NCBI GenBank assembly: GCA_022779485.1
Contig: JALFTC010000014.1
Span: 124,001 to 188,000, forward strand
From: Ruminococcus sp.
Lineage (GTDB): Bacteria; Bacillota; Clostridia; Oscillospirales; Acutalibacteraceae
Direction of reading: 5' to 3'
DNA: 64,000 nucleotides
The translations under genes and the position numbers were made by a program. This document shows positions 9,015 to 17,986 of this stretch, piece after piece. The notes beneath the pieces are model-generated. The model searched no databases and was not told where the DNA came from. It saw only the letters and a program-made list of their open reading frames with translations. How positions within the stretch are numbered: the stretch's first letter is position 1; each line of letters begins with the position of its first letter.

Positions 9015-9947
9015 ATGAGTTTCAACCATATTCCCGTGTTGCTCAAGGAGTGCATTGAGGGGCTTAATATAAAAGAAAACGGAATTTATGTTGATGGCAC
9101 AGCAGGCGGTGGAGGTCATTCGGCAGAAATTCTCAAACATTTAAAGTGCGGTAAGCTGTTTTCTATCGACAGGGACCCTGACGCAATCAGAACTGTTACG
9201 GAAAGGTTTAAGGATGAGCCTAATTCCATAATAATCAAAGGTTGCTTTGGAGATATGAAATCTCTGTTAAAGGACAGAGGCGTAAATCAGGTTGACGGAG
9301 TTTTACTGGATATTGGCGTCAGCTCACATCAGCTTGATACAGAGTCAAGGGGCTTTAGCTTTCACAAGGACGCTCCCCTTGATATGAGAATGAGCCAAAG
9401 CGGTACAACAGCCGCCGACCTTGTTAATAACCTTAGCTATGAAGAGCTTAGAGATATAATCTACCGCTATGGCGAGGACAAGTACGCACCGTCCATAGCA
9501 AAAGGCATCGTAAAGGCAAGGGAAGAGGGAAAAATCGAAACCACTCTTCAGCTTGCAGAAATTATAAAGTCAAGTGTGCCTCAAAAGGTGAGGAGAGAGG
9601 GTCACCCTGCCCGAAAGACCTTTCAGGCACTTAGAATAGAAGTAAACGGTGAATTAACCCAGCTTGAAAATGGACTTGAGGACGCATTTGATATGCTTGC
9701 CGTTGGTGGCAGGCTTGCAGTAATCACATTCCACTCCTTAGAGGACAGAATTGTCAAGAAGAAAATGGCGTCATGGTGTCAGGGCTGTACCTGTCCAAAG
9801 GACTTTCCTGTGTGTGTTTGTGGAAATTCACCAAAGGCAAGGCTTGTAAACCGCAAGCCAATAGAGGCTGAAATTTCTGAATTGGAAAATAATGCCCGTA
9901 GCCGAAGCGCAAAGCTGAGAATTTGCGAAAAAATTTATGTAAAATGA
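9015..9947 (+). CDS. rsmH: 16S rRNA (cytosine(1402)-N(4))-methyltransferase RsmH
   Basis: The 310-aa protein has the RsmH start (HIPVLLKE), the SAM-binding glycine loop YVDGTAGGGGHS (about residues 24-35), the LLDIGVSSHQLD motif and the C-terminal ITFHSLEDRIVK motif followed by a Cys cluster (CQGCTCPKDFPVCVCG). It N4-methylates C1402 in the ribosomal P site. Length is normal. It sits directly behind mraZ and is probably co-transcribed with it. A 233-bp gap without a recognisable gene separates it from ftsL. Confidence 0.97.
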   Translation: MSFNHIPVLLKECIEGLNIKENGIYVDGTAGGGGHSAEILKHLKCGKLFSIDRDPDAIRTVTERFKDEPNSIIIKGCFGDMKSLLKDRGVNQVDGVLLDIGVSSHQLDTESRGFSFHKDAPLDMRMSQSGTTAADLVNNLSYEELRDIIYRYGEDKYAPSIAKGIVKAREEGKIETTLQLAEIIKSSVPQKVRREGHPARKTFQALRIEVNGELTQLENGLEDAFDMLAVGGRLAVITFHSLEDRIVKKKMASWCQGCTCPKDFPVCVCGNSPKARLVNRKPIEAEISELENNARSRSAKLRICEKIYVK

Positions 9948-10180
9948 CAATTTTGTATTATTTGACTGGACAAATCACACTATATGTAGTAAAATATTTC
10001 AGTAGTGTAATCAATGTTACAAAAACACAACCGATTGTGTTACAAAACGGTTGCAAATAAATATATATAGTATTTTTTTATTTTTCTTTATTTGAATTTT
10101 TGGTGAGATAACTAACCTATGTATCACAATATGTAGATTGTTGTCTTTTTCGTATATAAGATATTGCAGGGAAGTTTAGT

Positions 10181-10699
10181 ATGACATTTTTAAAAGACAA
10201 TAATGCATATGATATATCGTTCTTTGATATGGACAGCACCGCAAGGGATTTTTCCTATAACCGTGAGCCTGTTCGTAAGAAAAAGGGCAAAGTGGTTAAA
10301 ATTCCACACAAAAAAATTGAACAGATTAGACGACGCAAGCACAATCCTCTTAGATTAGCTGTTGGCTTTGCACTTTCCGCCATTGTTGTGGCTGTTGTTG
10401 CCGCAATTATCTATGGTCAGGTACAGCTTACCGAGCTTAATCAAAGCATTGCTAATGCTCAGGAAAAGCTGGAGAACAGACAAAGCGAGTACACTCAAAT
10501 GCAGATGAAGGTTGACTCAAAGTACACAACTGCTATTGTGGAGGAGTATGCACAGGATAAGCTGGGAATGTACAAGGCTTCCAACAGCCAAAAGGAATTT
10601 GTAGATTTATCCAGCGGAGATAAAGCAGAGGTTGTGTCTGATGCTGATAAGAGTATCTTTGATACTATTGCAGACGCAATATCCTCTCTGTGGTCATAA
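10181..10699 (+). CDS. ftsL: FtsL-like cell division protein
   Basis: The 172-aa product has a basic cytoplasmic N-terminus (KKKGKVVKIPHKK), one transmembrane helix at about residues 59-80 and a following coiled-coil region (ELNQSIANAQEKLENRQSEY). This small bitopic layout, between rsmH and the class B PBP, is that of FtsL, which binds FtsB/DivIC and DivIB in the divisome. Sequence conservation of FtsL is low, so the call rests on topology and position. The 233 bp upstream is AT-rich and may hold a separate promoter. Confidence 0.85.
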   Translation: MTFLKDNNAYDISFFDMDSTARDFSYNREPVRKKKGKVVKIPHKKIEQIRRRKHNPLRLAVGFALSAIVVAVVAAIIYGQVQLTELNQSIANAQEKLENRQSEYTQMQMKVDSKYTTAIVEEYAQDKLGMYKASNSQKEFVDLSSGDKAEVVSDADKSIFDTIADAISSLWS

Positions 10700-10801
10700 G
10701 TGCGGGGGTTATGTAATAAGATTATAGAGGGTAACAAGAGTTGAGATTAGGTGAATCTTAACTCTTTTTCCGTATTTATTGAAAAGAAAGGAGCAGATAA
10801 A

Positions 10802-13045
10802 ATGTCAAAGCCAAAGCCGGGTGCAAACCAAACACTTAGCCGAAGGGCTGCCTTACTGCTCATAATTATTATATTGTTAGGTTTTGGTGCGGCAGCTTGC
10901 CGTATTGCATTTTTGCAGATTGTAAAGGGCGAGGAGCTTAGCCAAAAGGCTGTTGAGCAACAGCTCCACGATACAGAAATATCTGCAAAAAGAGGTACAA
11001 TTTACGACAGAAACGGAAAACCTCTTGCACAGAGTGCCTCTGTGTGGAGGGTTGTAATGGCTCCTGCGTATTTTAAGGAAGATGAGCAAAGGGAATATGT
11101 TGCCGAAAATCTTGCAAAAATCCTTGACCTTGAATATGAGGATGTTTTAGAGGAAACAAAGCAAAATTCCTACTATGTCAATGTTAAAAGGAAGATTGAA
11201 AGTGAAGAAAGGGAGAAAATCCTAAAGCTTCAGGACAAAATTGAAGAAAAGTACGGCATCAAAAATGTAATAGATTTGCTTGATGATTACAAAAGATATT
11301 ACCCATACAACGAACTTGCATCTTCCGTAATCGGTTTTACCGGTGCGGATGACCAGGGTCTTGAGGGAGTTGAATATCAGTACAACAAGTACCTTTCCGG
11401 TACAAAGGGCAGACTTGTTTCTGCAAGGAATTCAAGGGGTGCGGATATGCCCTTTGAGTATGAACAGAATATTGAGGCAGAGGACGGAAATAATATTGTC
11501 CTCACAATAGACGAAACTGTTCAGGCTATTTGCGAAAAGTATATGGCACAAAATATACAGGACTTTAATGTGTATAACCGTGGCTGTGCAATAATGATGG
11601 ATGTAAACACCGGAGAAATTATTGCAATGGCAACTGTGGGAGGCTTTGACCTTAACGAGCCATACACCATTGCAGATAAGGAAGCAAAGAAAGAGATTGA
11701 CGCAATAACCGACGAAAAAAAGAAGAATAAAGCCATTAGTGAGGCACTTACAAAGCAATGGAGAAATAAGGCGATTGCCGACACCTATTATCCCGGTTCT
11801 GTATTTAAGATAATCACATCTTCAATGGGACTTGAGGAGGGTGTAATCTCCACAGACGACACCTTCTTCTGCTCAGGCGGAATGACTGTGGGTGACAGGG
11901 AAATCCACTGTCACGATTGGAACGGTCACGGCACACAAACCTTTGAACAGGCGGTTATCAACTCCTGTAACCCTGCATTTATGCAGATTGGCGCAAAGAT
12001 TGGTGCAGAAAAGTTTTGGGAGTATTATCAGGCTTTCGGCTTTTCTGAGTTGACAGGAATAGACCTGCCCGGCGAAAGTGACGACATATTCTTCTCCCAG
12101 GACGGTTCGATGCTTGTAACCGACCTTGCAGTTGCATCCTTTGGTCAAAACTTCTCAATCACACCTATTCAGATGATAACCGCTGTTTCGGCTGTTGCCA
12201 ACGGAGGAAATCTTGTTCAGCCCCACGTGGTTAAGCAGATTCAGGACAGCAAGGGAAATGTTATCAAGAACTTTGATACAAAGGTTAAAAGGAAGGTAAT
12301 CTCAAGTGAGGTTTCAGACATTCTCAACGGAATACTTGAAAGAAACTCCAAGCAAGGCGGAGTAAAGGCAGGATATGTTGCGGGATACAGAGTAGCAGGA
12401 AAAACCGGTACATCGGAAAAAAAGGTTGACTCCAACGATGACGGTGAGGAGGACTATATCGCATCATTCCTCGGCTATGCTCCTGCGGATAATCCAAAGT
12501 ATGCAATGCTGATGTTCTTCGACACACCTGTTGGCGGTGCTTACTACGGCTCAATAGTTTCAGCACCTGTGTTCTCGTCTATTATGGAGGAGGTTTTGCC
12601 TTACCTTGAGGTTGAAACAGAATATACAGACGAGGAGCTGGAGAATATCGACAGCGTAGCCGGTACATATGCCGGTCTTACACCAAGCGAGGCTGAACAA
12701 CAGGTTCAGGGTGATAACTTGGTGGCTGTAATAAAGGGAACAGGAGAAAAGGTTATAGCTCAGGTTCCCGAGGCGGGTGCATCCGTTCCAAACGGAGGAA
12801 CAGTTGTGCTTTACACAGACGAAAGCTCGGCAAAGGAAACTGTTGAGGTTCCTAACCTAATCGGGTACAGTCTCAGCGAGGTGAACAGTGTGGCGGCAGC
12901 CTACGGACTGAATGTTTCGGTAAAGGGTGCGTCAACCACAAGCGACGCTTTGTCAACCCAGCAAAGCTTGCCGGAGGGTACAAAGGTAAGCGAGGGTACT
13001 GTGGTGACGGTAACATTTGCGGCACAGACAGGTATTGCGGACTGA
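10802..13045 (+). CDS. ftsI: Class B penicillin-binding protein (FtsI/SpoVD type) with PASTA domains
   Basis: The 747-aa transpeptidase has an N-terminal membrane anchor (about residues 16-36), a PBP dimerisation region and a transpeptidase domain. All three active-site motifs are visible: Ser333-Val-Phe-Lys336, Ser388-Cys-Asn390 and Lys534-Thr-Gly536. Two PASTA domains close the protein (about 615-745). The ATG at 10802 is preferred over one 17 codons upstream because AAAGGAG precedes it. It cross-links septal peptidoglycan with FtsW. PASTA domains occur on both SpoVD and vegetative Pbp2x-type proteins, so division versus spore-cortex role cannot be settled here. Confidence 0.95.
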   Translation: MSKPKPGANQTLSRRAALLLIIIILLGFGAAACRIAFLQIVKGEELSQKAVEQQLHDTEISAKRGTIYDRNGKPLAQSASVWRVVMAPAYFKEDEQREYVAENLAKILDLEYEDVLEETKQNSYYVNVKRKIESEEREKILKLQDKIEEKYGIKNVIDLLDDYKRYYPYNELASSVIGFTGADDQGLEGVEYQYNKYLSGTKGRLVSARNSRGADMPFEYEQNIEAEDGNNIVLTIDETVQAICEKYMAQNIQDFNVYNRGCAIMMDVNTGEIIAMATVGGFDLNEPYTIADKEAKKEIDAITDEKKKNKAISEALTKQWRNKAIADTYYPGSVFKIITSSMGLEEGVISTDDTFFCSGGMTVGDREIHCHDWNGHGTQTFEQAVINSCNPAFMQIGAKIGAEKFWEYYQAFGFSELTGIDLPGESDDIFFSQDGSMLVTDLAVASFGQNFSITPIQMITAVSAVANGGNLVQPHVVKQIQDSKGNVIKNFDTKVKRKVISSEVSDILNGILERNSKQGGVKAGYVAGYRVAGKTGTSEKKVDSNDDGEEDYIASFLGYAPADNPKYAMLMFFDTPVGGAYYGSIVSAPVFSSIMEEVLPYLEVETEYTDEELENIDSVAGTYAGLTPSEAEQQVQGDNLVAVIKGTGEKVIAQVPEAGASVPNGGTVVLYTDESSAKETVEVPNLIGYSLSEVNSVAAAYGLNVSVKGASTTSDALSTQQSLPEGTKVSEGTVVTVTFAAQTGIAD

Positions 13046-13068
13046 CGAAGGGACAGTGAACTTTAGGT

Positions 13069-13161
13069 TTGAATAATCAAATTGTAATTAAGGGCGAATC
13101 CCCTGACAAAAAAGCGGTGAAAATGGTTATTGAAGAAATCAATAATCTGTTAAGTTTATAA
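13069..13161 (+). CDS. Possible 30-aa peptide between the PBP and mraY
   Basis: A short frame from TTG 13069 to TAA 13159-13161 encodes an amphipathic peptide (NNQIVIKGESPDKK followed by MVIEEINNLLSL). There is no good ribosome binding site, and the start is the rare TTG. It sits where murF, murE or other genes lie in many dcw clusters, so it may be a remnant. Low confidence. Confidence 0.2.
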   Translation: MNNQIVIKGESPDKKAVKMVIEEINNLLSL

Positions 13162-13193
13162 AAATAAAAGAAGTATTAATTGAGGTGAGTTGA

Positions 13194-14225
13194 ATGTTAA
13201 ACGGTATATGGGCAGCATTGGCGGCTGTAATTGCATTTGCGATTTCTGCAACAGTGGGAAAGGTTCTTATTCCGGCATTGCACAAGCTTAAATACGGTCA
13301 AACTATTTTGGATATCGGACCTTCTTGGCACAAAAAGAAAGAGGGTACTCCAACAATGGGCGGAATAATGTTTATTATCGCCATTGTTGTTTCAACAGCG
13401 GTTGTCACAACCTGTTTAGCCCTTTTTGGAAGTATTTATGAGCCAACAGGCTACTCCTTTGGCAAAGAAGTATTTATGATGATAGTAAGCCTTGCTATGG
13501 CATTCTTGTACGGTGCAGTAGGCTTTTTGGACGACTACATCAAGGTTGTAAAAAAGAGAAACCTTGGACTTACAGCAAAGCAGAAGCTGGGCTTTCAGTT
13601 TGGAATAGCCATTGCATATGTAGCCGTTAACGCATTTTTCGGCTACGGTAGCAAAACCTATATTCCGTTTTTGGGAACAGTTGACTTCGGCAGCTTTGCC
13701 ATTGTGTATTATATAATCAGCGTTATTGTAATTGTGGGCATTGTAAACGCAGTTAACCTTGCAGACGGAATTGACGGACTTGTAGGCTCGGAAACATTTT
13801 TTGTAGCATTGTTCTATATGATTGTTGCGAGCATTATGTCAAGCCCTGCAACAACAGTGCTTTCCTCAGCTATTGCAGGGGGATGCCTTGGATTTTTGAT
13901 TTGGAACTTTAACCCTGCAAAGGTATTTATGGGTGACACAGGCTCTCTGTTCCTTGGAGGGGCTGTTTGCGCTATGGCTTTTGCAATGAATATGCCTGTA
14001 ATCCTTATTCCAATGGCTTTGGTATATATTATTGAAATGCTTTCTGTTATTTTGCAGGTGTCATACTTTAAGTTAACTCACGGAAAAAGACTTTTCAAAA
14101 TGAGCCCTATTCATCATCACTTTGAAAAGTGTGGTTGGAGCGAAACAAAAATTGTAGTTGTTTTCAGCTCATTTACTGTAGTTGTAGGCATAATTGTCAC
14201 AGCCTTAGTAATTTTAGGACTTTGA
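13194..14225 (+). CDS. mraY: Phospho-N-acetylmuramoyl-pentapeptide transferase MraY
   Basis: The 343-aa polytopic protein carries the MraY motifs PTMGG near residue 53, GFLDDYIKV near 107, NAVNLADGIDGL near 183, FMGDTGSLFLGG near 246 and the SPIHHHFE loop near residue 302. It makes lipid I from UDP-MurNAc-pentapeptide and undecaprenyl phosphate at the membrane. A GAGGTGAG site precedes the ATG. It is 38 bp upstream of ftsW. Length is normal for the family. Confidence 0.98.
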   Translation: MLNGIWAALAAVIAFAISATVGKVLIPALHKLKYGQTILDIGPSWHKKKEGTPTMGGIMFIIAIVVSTAVVTTCLALFGSIYEPTGYSFGKEVFMMIVSLAMAFLYGAVGFLDDYIKVVKKRNLGLTAKQKLGFQFGIAIAYVAVNAFFGYGSKTYIPFLGTVDFGSFAIVYYIISVIVIVGIVNAVNLADGIDGLVGSETFFVALFYMIVASIMSSPATTVLSSAIAGGCLGFLIWNFNPAKVFMGDTGSLFLGGAVCAMAFAMNMPVILIPMALVYIIEMLSVILQVSYFKLTHGKRLFKMSPIHHHFEKCGWSETKIVVVFSSFTVVVGIIVTALVILGL

Positions 14226-14262
14226 TTTATCATATATTTTATTAGTAGAAAGGAGGAGCATA

Positions 14263-15504
14263 ATGTCAACACAAACCTTGAAGAGAATGTCGTCAGAACG
14301 ACAGCGTGCCTCAAACAGCTACAATAAAAAAAGAGGTACGGCTAAATCAAAAACTCCTCCAAAGGGAAGAAAAAAACACTATGCCCTATTTTCCATTGGT
14401 ATGGGTATTGACCTGCCATTTTTGATAATAATTCTGTTGCTCCTTGTTATCGGTCTTATTATGATGTTTTCTGCATCTTATCCTGTTGCATTTTACAACA
14501 ATGACGACAGTCTTTATTTTCTGAAAAGACAGCTTTTATTCGCCGCTATCGGTGTAACACTGATGATAGGTATTTCCTACATAGATTATCACATACTCCA
14601 CAGTTGGGCAGGTGTGTTTTTGGGATTATCCTATGCAGCCCTCTTGCTTGTGCTTGTGCTACCGTCAGACCAGGGTGTTCACCGTTGGATTGGCGTTGGG
14701 GGCTACGGTATTCAGGCGTCGGAGTTTTCTAAATTTGCAATAGTTCTTTTCCTTGCCCGTTGGGGTAACCTGTACTACGAAAAAATGAATACGATAAAGT
14801 ACGGTGTAATGCCTGCCTTAACGGTGTTTGTCAGTACAGCGCTTCTCCTTGTCCTTGAACCTCACTACTCAGGTATAGTTATTGTGCTTTTGCTTACAGT
14901 CACAATGCTGTTCCTTTCAGGTATCAAAACAGGATGGCTTGTTATGGCATTTATAGCTGCCGGTATTGCCTTTTTGATTGCTTGGGCAACAGGAATTTTG
15001 TCATATGCTATGACCCGAATGGAGGGCTGGGGCCAGGCACTTGAATATACAAACGAAAAAATGTGGCAGACAACATGGCAGACAAGAAACAGCCTTTACG
15101 CAATAGGCTCCGGAGGATTTTTCGGATTGGGACTTGGCAACTCAAGGCAAAAGTATTTGTATCTCCCTGAGCCTCAAAACGACTTTATCTTTGCCATTGT
15201 GTGCGAGGAGCTTGGACTTATGGGCGCTATTGCAATTTTGATTATATTTGCAGTCCTTGTTTACAGGGGAATTTCCCTTTCGCTCCGTGCTCCCGACCGT
15301 TTCGGCAGACTTCTTGGAATAGGCTTAACATCTCAAATAGGAATACAGGTTATTCTTAATATATTCGTTATTACAGACTGGTTGCCAAACACAGGTATCA
15401 GCTTGCCTTTCTTCTCCTACGGAGGAAGTTCGCTTGTTGTACTTTTGGCACAGATGGGTGTTGTGCTTTCCATATCACGACATTCAAATATTGAAAAAGC
15501 ATAA
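14263..15504 (+). CDS. ftsW: SEDS peptidoglycan polymerase FtsW (SpoVE-like)
   Basis: The 413-aa polytopic protein starts with a basic cytoplasmic tail of about 40 residues, then SEDS-family helices. Family motifs include the MMFSASYPVAF region, GVHRWIGVGGYGIQ-SEFSK and the C-terminal TGISLPFFSYGGSSL. SEDS proteins polymerise lipid II glycans with a partner class B PBP, here the one at 10802. The start has AAAGGAGGAG. FtsW and SpoVE cannot be separated by sequence alone; the dcw position favours FtsW. Confidence 0.95.
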   Translation: MSTQTLKRMSSERQRASNSYNKKRGTAKSKTPPKGRKKHYALFSIGMGIDLPFLIIILLLLVIGLIMMFSASYPVAFYNNDDSLYFLKRQLLFAAIGVTLMIGISYIDYHILHSWAGVFLGLSYAALLLVLVLPSDQGVHRWIGVGGYGIQASEFSKFAIVLFLARWGNLYYEKMNTIKYGVMPALTVFVSTALLLVLEPHYSGIVIVLLLTVTMLFLSGIKTGWLVMAFIAAGIAFLIAWATGILSYAMTRMEGWGQALEYTNEKMWQTTWQTRNSLYAIGSGGFFGLGLGNSRQKYLYLPEPQNDFIFAIVCEELGLMGAIAILIIFAVLVYRGISLSLRAPDRFGRLLGIGLTSQIGIQVILNIFVITDWLPNTGISLPFFSYGGSSLVVLLAQMGVVLSISRHSNIEKA

Positions 15505-15516
15505 TGAGGTGAAAAA

Positions 15517-16635
15517 ATGAGGATTCTTTTTGCAGGCGGCGGAACTGCCGGTCATATCAACCCTGCTTTGGCTATTGCAGGTTATGTAAAAAAACAAAAT
15601 CCCAATGCCGAAATACTCTTTGTAGGCAACAAAGGCGGTATGGAGGAGAGGCTTGTTCCTCACTCAGGATTTAAATTTAAGTCCATTGTTATCAGTGGTT
15701 TTAGAAGAAGCTTTGGGGTAAAGGCTGTTGGGCATAACATAGCCACAGTTAAGAGAATGTTTACATCCTCTGTGGCCTCAAAAAAGATTATCAAGGAATT
15801 TAAGCCGGATTTGTGTGTTGGTACAGGCGGATATGTCAGCGGTCCTGTACTTCGCACAGCGGCAAAGATGGGCATTCCAATCATTATTCACGAGCAAAAC
15901 GCATATCCGGGAGTTACAACAAAAATGCTTTCTAAGTTGGCTAAAAAGGTTATGCTGGCTATTCCCGACGCAAAAAAGCATTTGGATAAAGGCCTTGACT
16001 TTGTAGTGACAGGCAACCCTGTAAGACAGGAGATTTTGTCTGTCAACAGGAATGAGGCAAGGAAAGAGCTTGGCCTTGATGAAAGACCTGTTGTGCTTTC
16101 CTTTGGAGGCTCATTGGGTGCAAGAAAAATTAACGAAAACCTTGCCGACCTTATTGCCCGCAGTGGTAAGGACGGAAAGTATCAGCATATTCACGCCTAC
16201 GGTCAGTATGGAAAGTGGTTCCCTGACCTTGTTAAGGAAAAGGGTGTGGATATAGAAAAATGTTCAAACATTGACATAAGGGAATATATAAACAATATGG
16301 CAACCTGCCTTGCTGCGGCAGATGTGGTTATTTCAAGAGCCGGTGCAATTACCCTATCCGAAATTCAGGCGCAGGGTAAGCCGGCGGTGCTTATTCCGTC
16401 ACCTAATGTTGCAGAAAATCACCAGTACCACAATGCAATGGCGCTGGTAAATAAAAAGGCGGCAGAAATTATTGAGGAAAAGGATTTAACACCAAGCCTT
16501 CTTATCAAAAAGGTGGATAAGCTCCTTGAAAGTAAAGAGGTGCTTGAAGAATACAGTCAAAATGCCAGAAAAATGGCTATTGTTGACGCCAACGAAAGAA
16601 TTTATCAGGTGATTAAAGAGGTAATTGCAGGTTAG
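15517..16635 (+). CDS. murG: Lipid II synthase MurG
   Basis: The 372-aa glycosyltransferase has the N-terminal glycine loop GGGTAGHINPAL (about residues 7-18), TGGYVSGP, HEQNAYPG and the C-terminal SRAGAITLSEIQAQGKP donor-site motif. It adds GlcNAc from UDP-GlcNAc to lipid I on the inner face of the membrane. It starts 12 bp after ftsW with GAGGTG upstream. Length and motif order are normal. Confidence 0.98.
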   Translation: MRILFAGGGTAGHINPALAIAGYVKKQNPNAEILFVGNKGGMEERLVPHSGFKFKSIVISGFRRSFGVKAVGHNIATVKRMFTSSVASKKIIKEFKPDLCVGTGGYVSGPVLRTAAKMGIPIIIHEQNAYPGVTTKMLSKLAKKVMLAIPDAKKHLDKGLDFVVTGNPVRQEILSVNRNEARKELGLDERPVVLSFGGSLGARKINENLADLIARSGKDGKYQHIHAYGQYGKWFPDLVKEKGVDIEKCSNIDIREYINNMATCLAAADVVISRAGAITLSEIQAQGKPAVLIPSPNVAENHQYHNAMALVNKKAAEIIEEKDLTPSLLIKKVDKLLESKEVLEEYSQNARKMAIVDANERIYQVIKEVIAG

Positions 16636-16702
16636 CACAATTATCAATTCCCGTCATAAAATATGGAGCAATGGTTTCATTATTTTGTAAAGGGTGTTGT
16701 TT

Positions 16703-17956
16703 GTGGCTAAGCTGATTGTTGAGGGCGGTAATAAAGTAAAAGGTCAGGTGGATGTTCAAGGGGCGAAAAACAGTGCCTTGCCAATGCTTTCTGCCACCTT
16801 GCTTACAGGGGACGAAAGCGTCCTCCACTGTTGTCCTCAAATCAGCGACATTGACGCAGCAATAAGAATTTTGCGTTATTTAGGGTGCAGTGCAAAAATG
16901 CACAACCATACCGTTGTTGTTGACAGCAGTGGTATGAACAGATATGATATACCCGAAAATTTAATGAGAAAAATGCGTTCCTCCGTTGTATTTTTAGGTG
17001 CAATAATTGCCCGAACAGGCAGGGCAGAGCTGTACTTTCCCGGAGGATGTGAGTTAGGACCCAGACCCATTGACTTGCACCTTGATTCCCTTAGGAAGAT
17101 GGGTGTTTCAATAGACGAAAGGTTTGGTTGCATCTCCTGCAAAGTAAAGGATACCCTACACGGGGCAAAGATTGTATTGCCCTTTCCAAGTGTGGGTGCA
17201 ACTGAAAATATTATACTTGCGGCTGTGCTTGCCAAGGGAACAACTATTATAGCAAATGCCGCCCGTGAGCCTGAAATTATTGATTTGTGCGACTACCTTG
17301 TGAGATGCGGTGCCGAAATTTACGGCGCCGGAGAAAGCACAATCATCATTTACGGTGTTGAAAAGCTTAAGGGTGCTGTTCACACCATTATTCCCGACAG
17401 AATTGTTGAAGCAACACTTATGGCTTGCTGTGCAGTAACAGGGGGCGAAATCCTGTTAAAGGGTATCATCACCAGTCACATTGAGTCTATAATTCCTCTG
17501 TTTGAGGAAACAGGCTGTACAGTTACCATAAAAGATGGCAATCTTCACCTTGTATGCCCCCAAAGGCTGAAAAGCTTTAAATATGCAAGAACAATGCCCT
17601 ATCCCGGTTTTCCAACAGACGCACAGGCGGTTATGATGTCTGTTGCAACTGTTGCACAGGGAACAACTGTGTTTGTGGAAAATATCTTTGAAAGCAGATA
17701 CCGCCATGTTGAGGAGCTGACAAGGCTTGGTGCAAACATCAAGGTTGCAAACAAGGTGGCTGTTGTTGAGGGTGTTGACAGACTTTTCGGCACAAAAGTG
17801 TCGGCAAAGGAGCTTAGAGGTGCGGCCTCACTTGTGGTTGCTTCCCTTAGGGCAGAGGGAATAACAGAAATTGAAGGAATAAAATTTCTTGAAAGGGGTT
17901 ACGAAAATCTTGAAGTGACCCTTACTGAATTAGGTGCAAATATAAGGAAAGTTTAA
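16703..17956 (+). CDS. murA: UDP-N-acetylglucosamine 1-carboxyvinyltransferase MurA
   Basis: The EPSP-synthase-fold enzyme transfers enolpyruvate from PEP to UDP-GlcNAc, the first committed step of peptidoglycan synthesis. Visible motifs are the start AKLIVEGG, GAKNSALPMLSATLL and the active-site loop FPGGCELGPRPIDLHL, with catalytic Cys116, the residue alkylated by fosfomycin. The start is uncertain: no ATG is available, and GTG 16703 (AAAGGG upstream, giving the usual MAKLIVEGG) is preferred over GTG 16694 or TTG 16697. Length is 417 aa. Many Firmicutes have two MurA copies; only one lies here. Confidence 0.96.
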   Translation: MAKLIVEGGNKVKGQVDVQGAKNSALPMLSATLLTGDESVLHCCPQISDIDAAIRILRYLGCSAKMHNHTVVVDSSGMNRYDIPENLMRKMRSSVVFLGAIIARTGRAELYFPGGCELGPRPIDLHLDSLRKMGVSIDERFGCISCKVKDTLHGAKIVLPFPSVGATENIILAAVLAKGTTIIANAAREPEIIDLCDYLVRCGAEIYGAGESTIIIYGVEKLKGAVHTIIPDRIVEATLMACCAVTGGEILLKGIITSHIESIIPLFEETGCTVTIKDGNLHLVCPQRLKSFKYARTMPYPGFPTDAQAVMMSVATVAQGTTVFVENIFESRYRHVEELTRLGANIKVANKVAVVEGVDRLFGTKVSAKELRGAASLVVASLRAEGITEIEGIKFLERGYENLEVTLTELGANIRKV

Positions 17957-17986
17957 AGGAAATGTGTAAAGGAAAGGGGTGTGAAA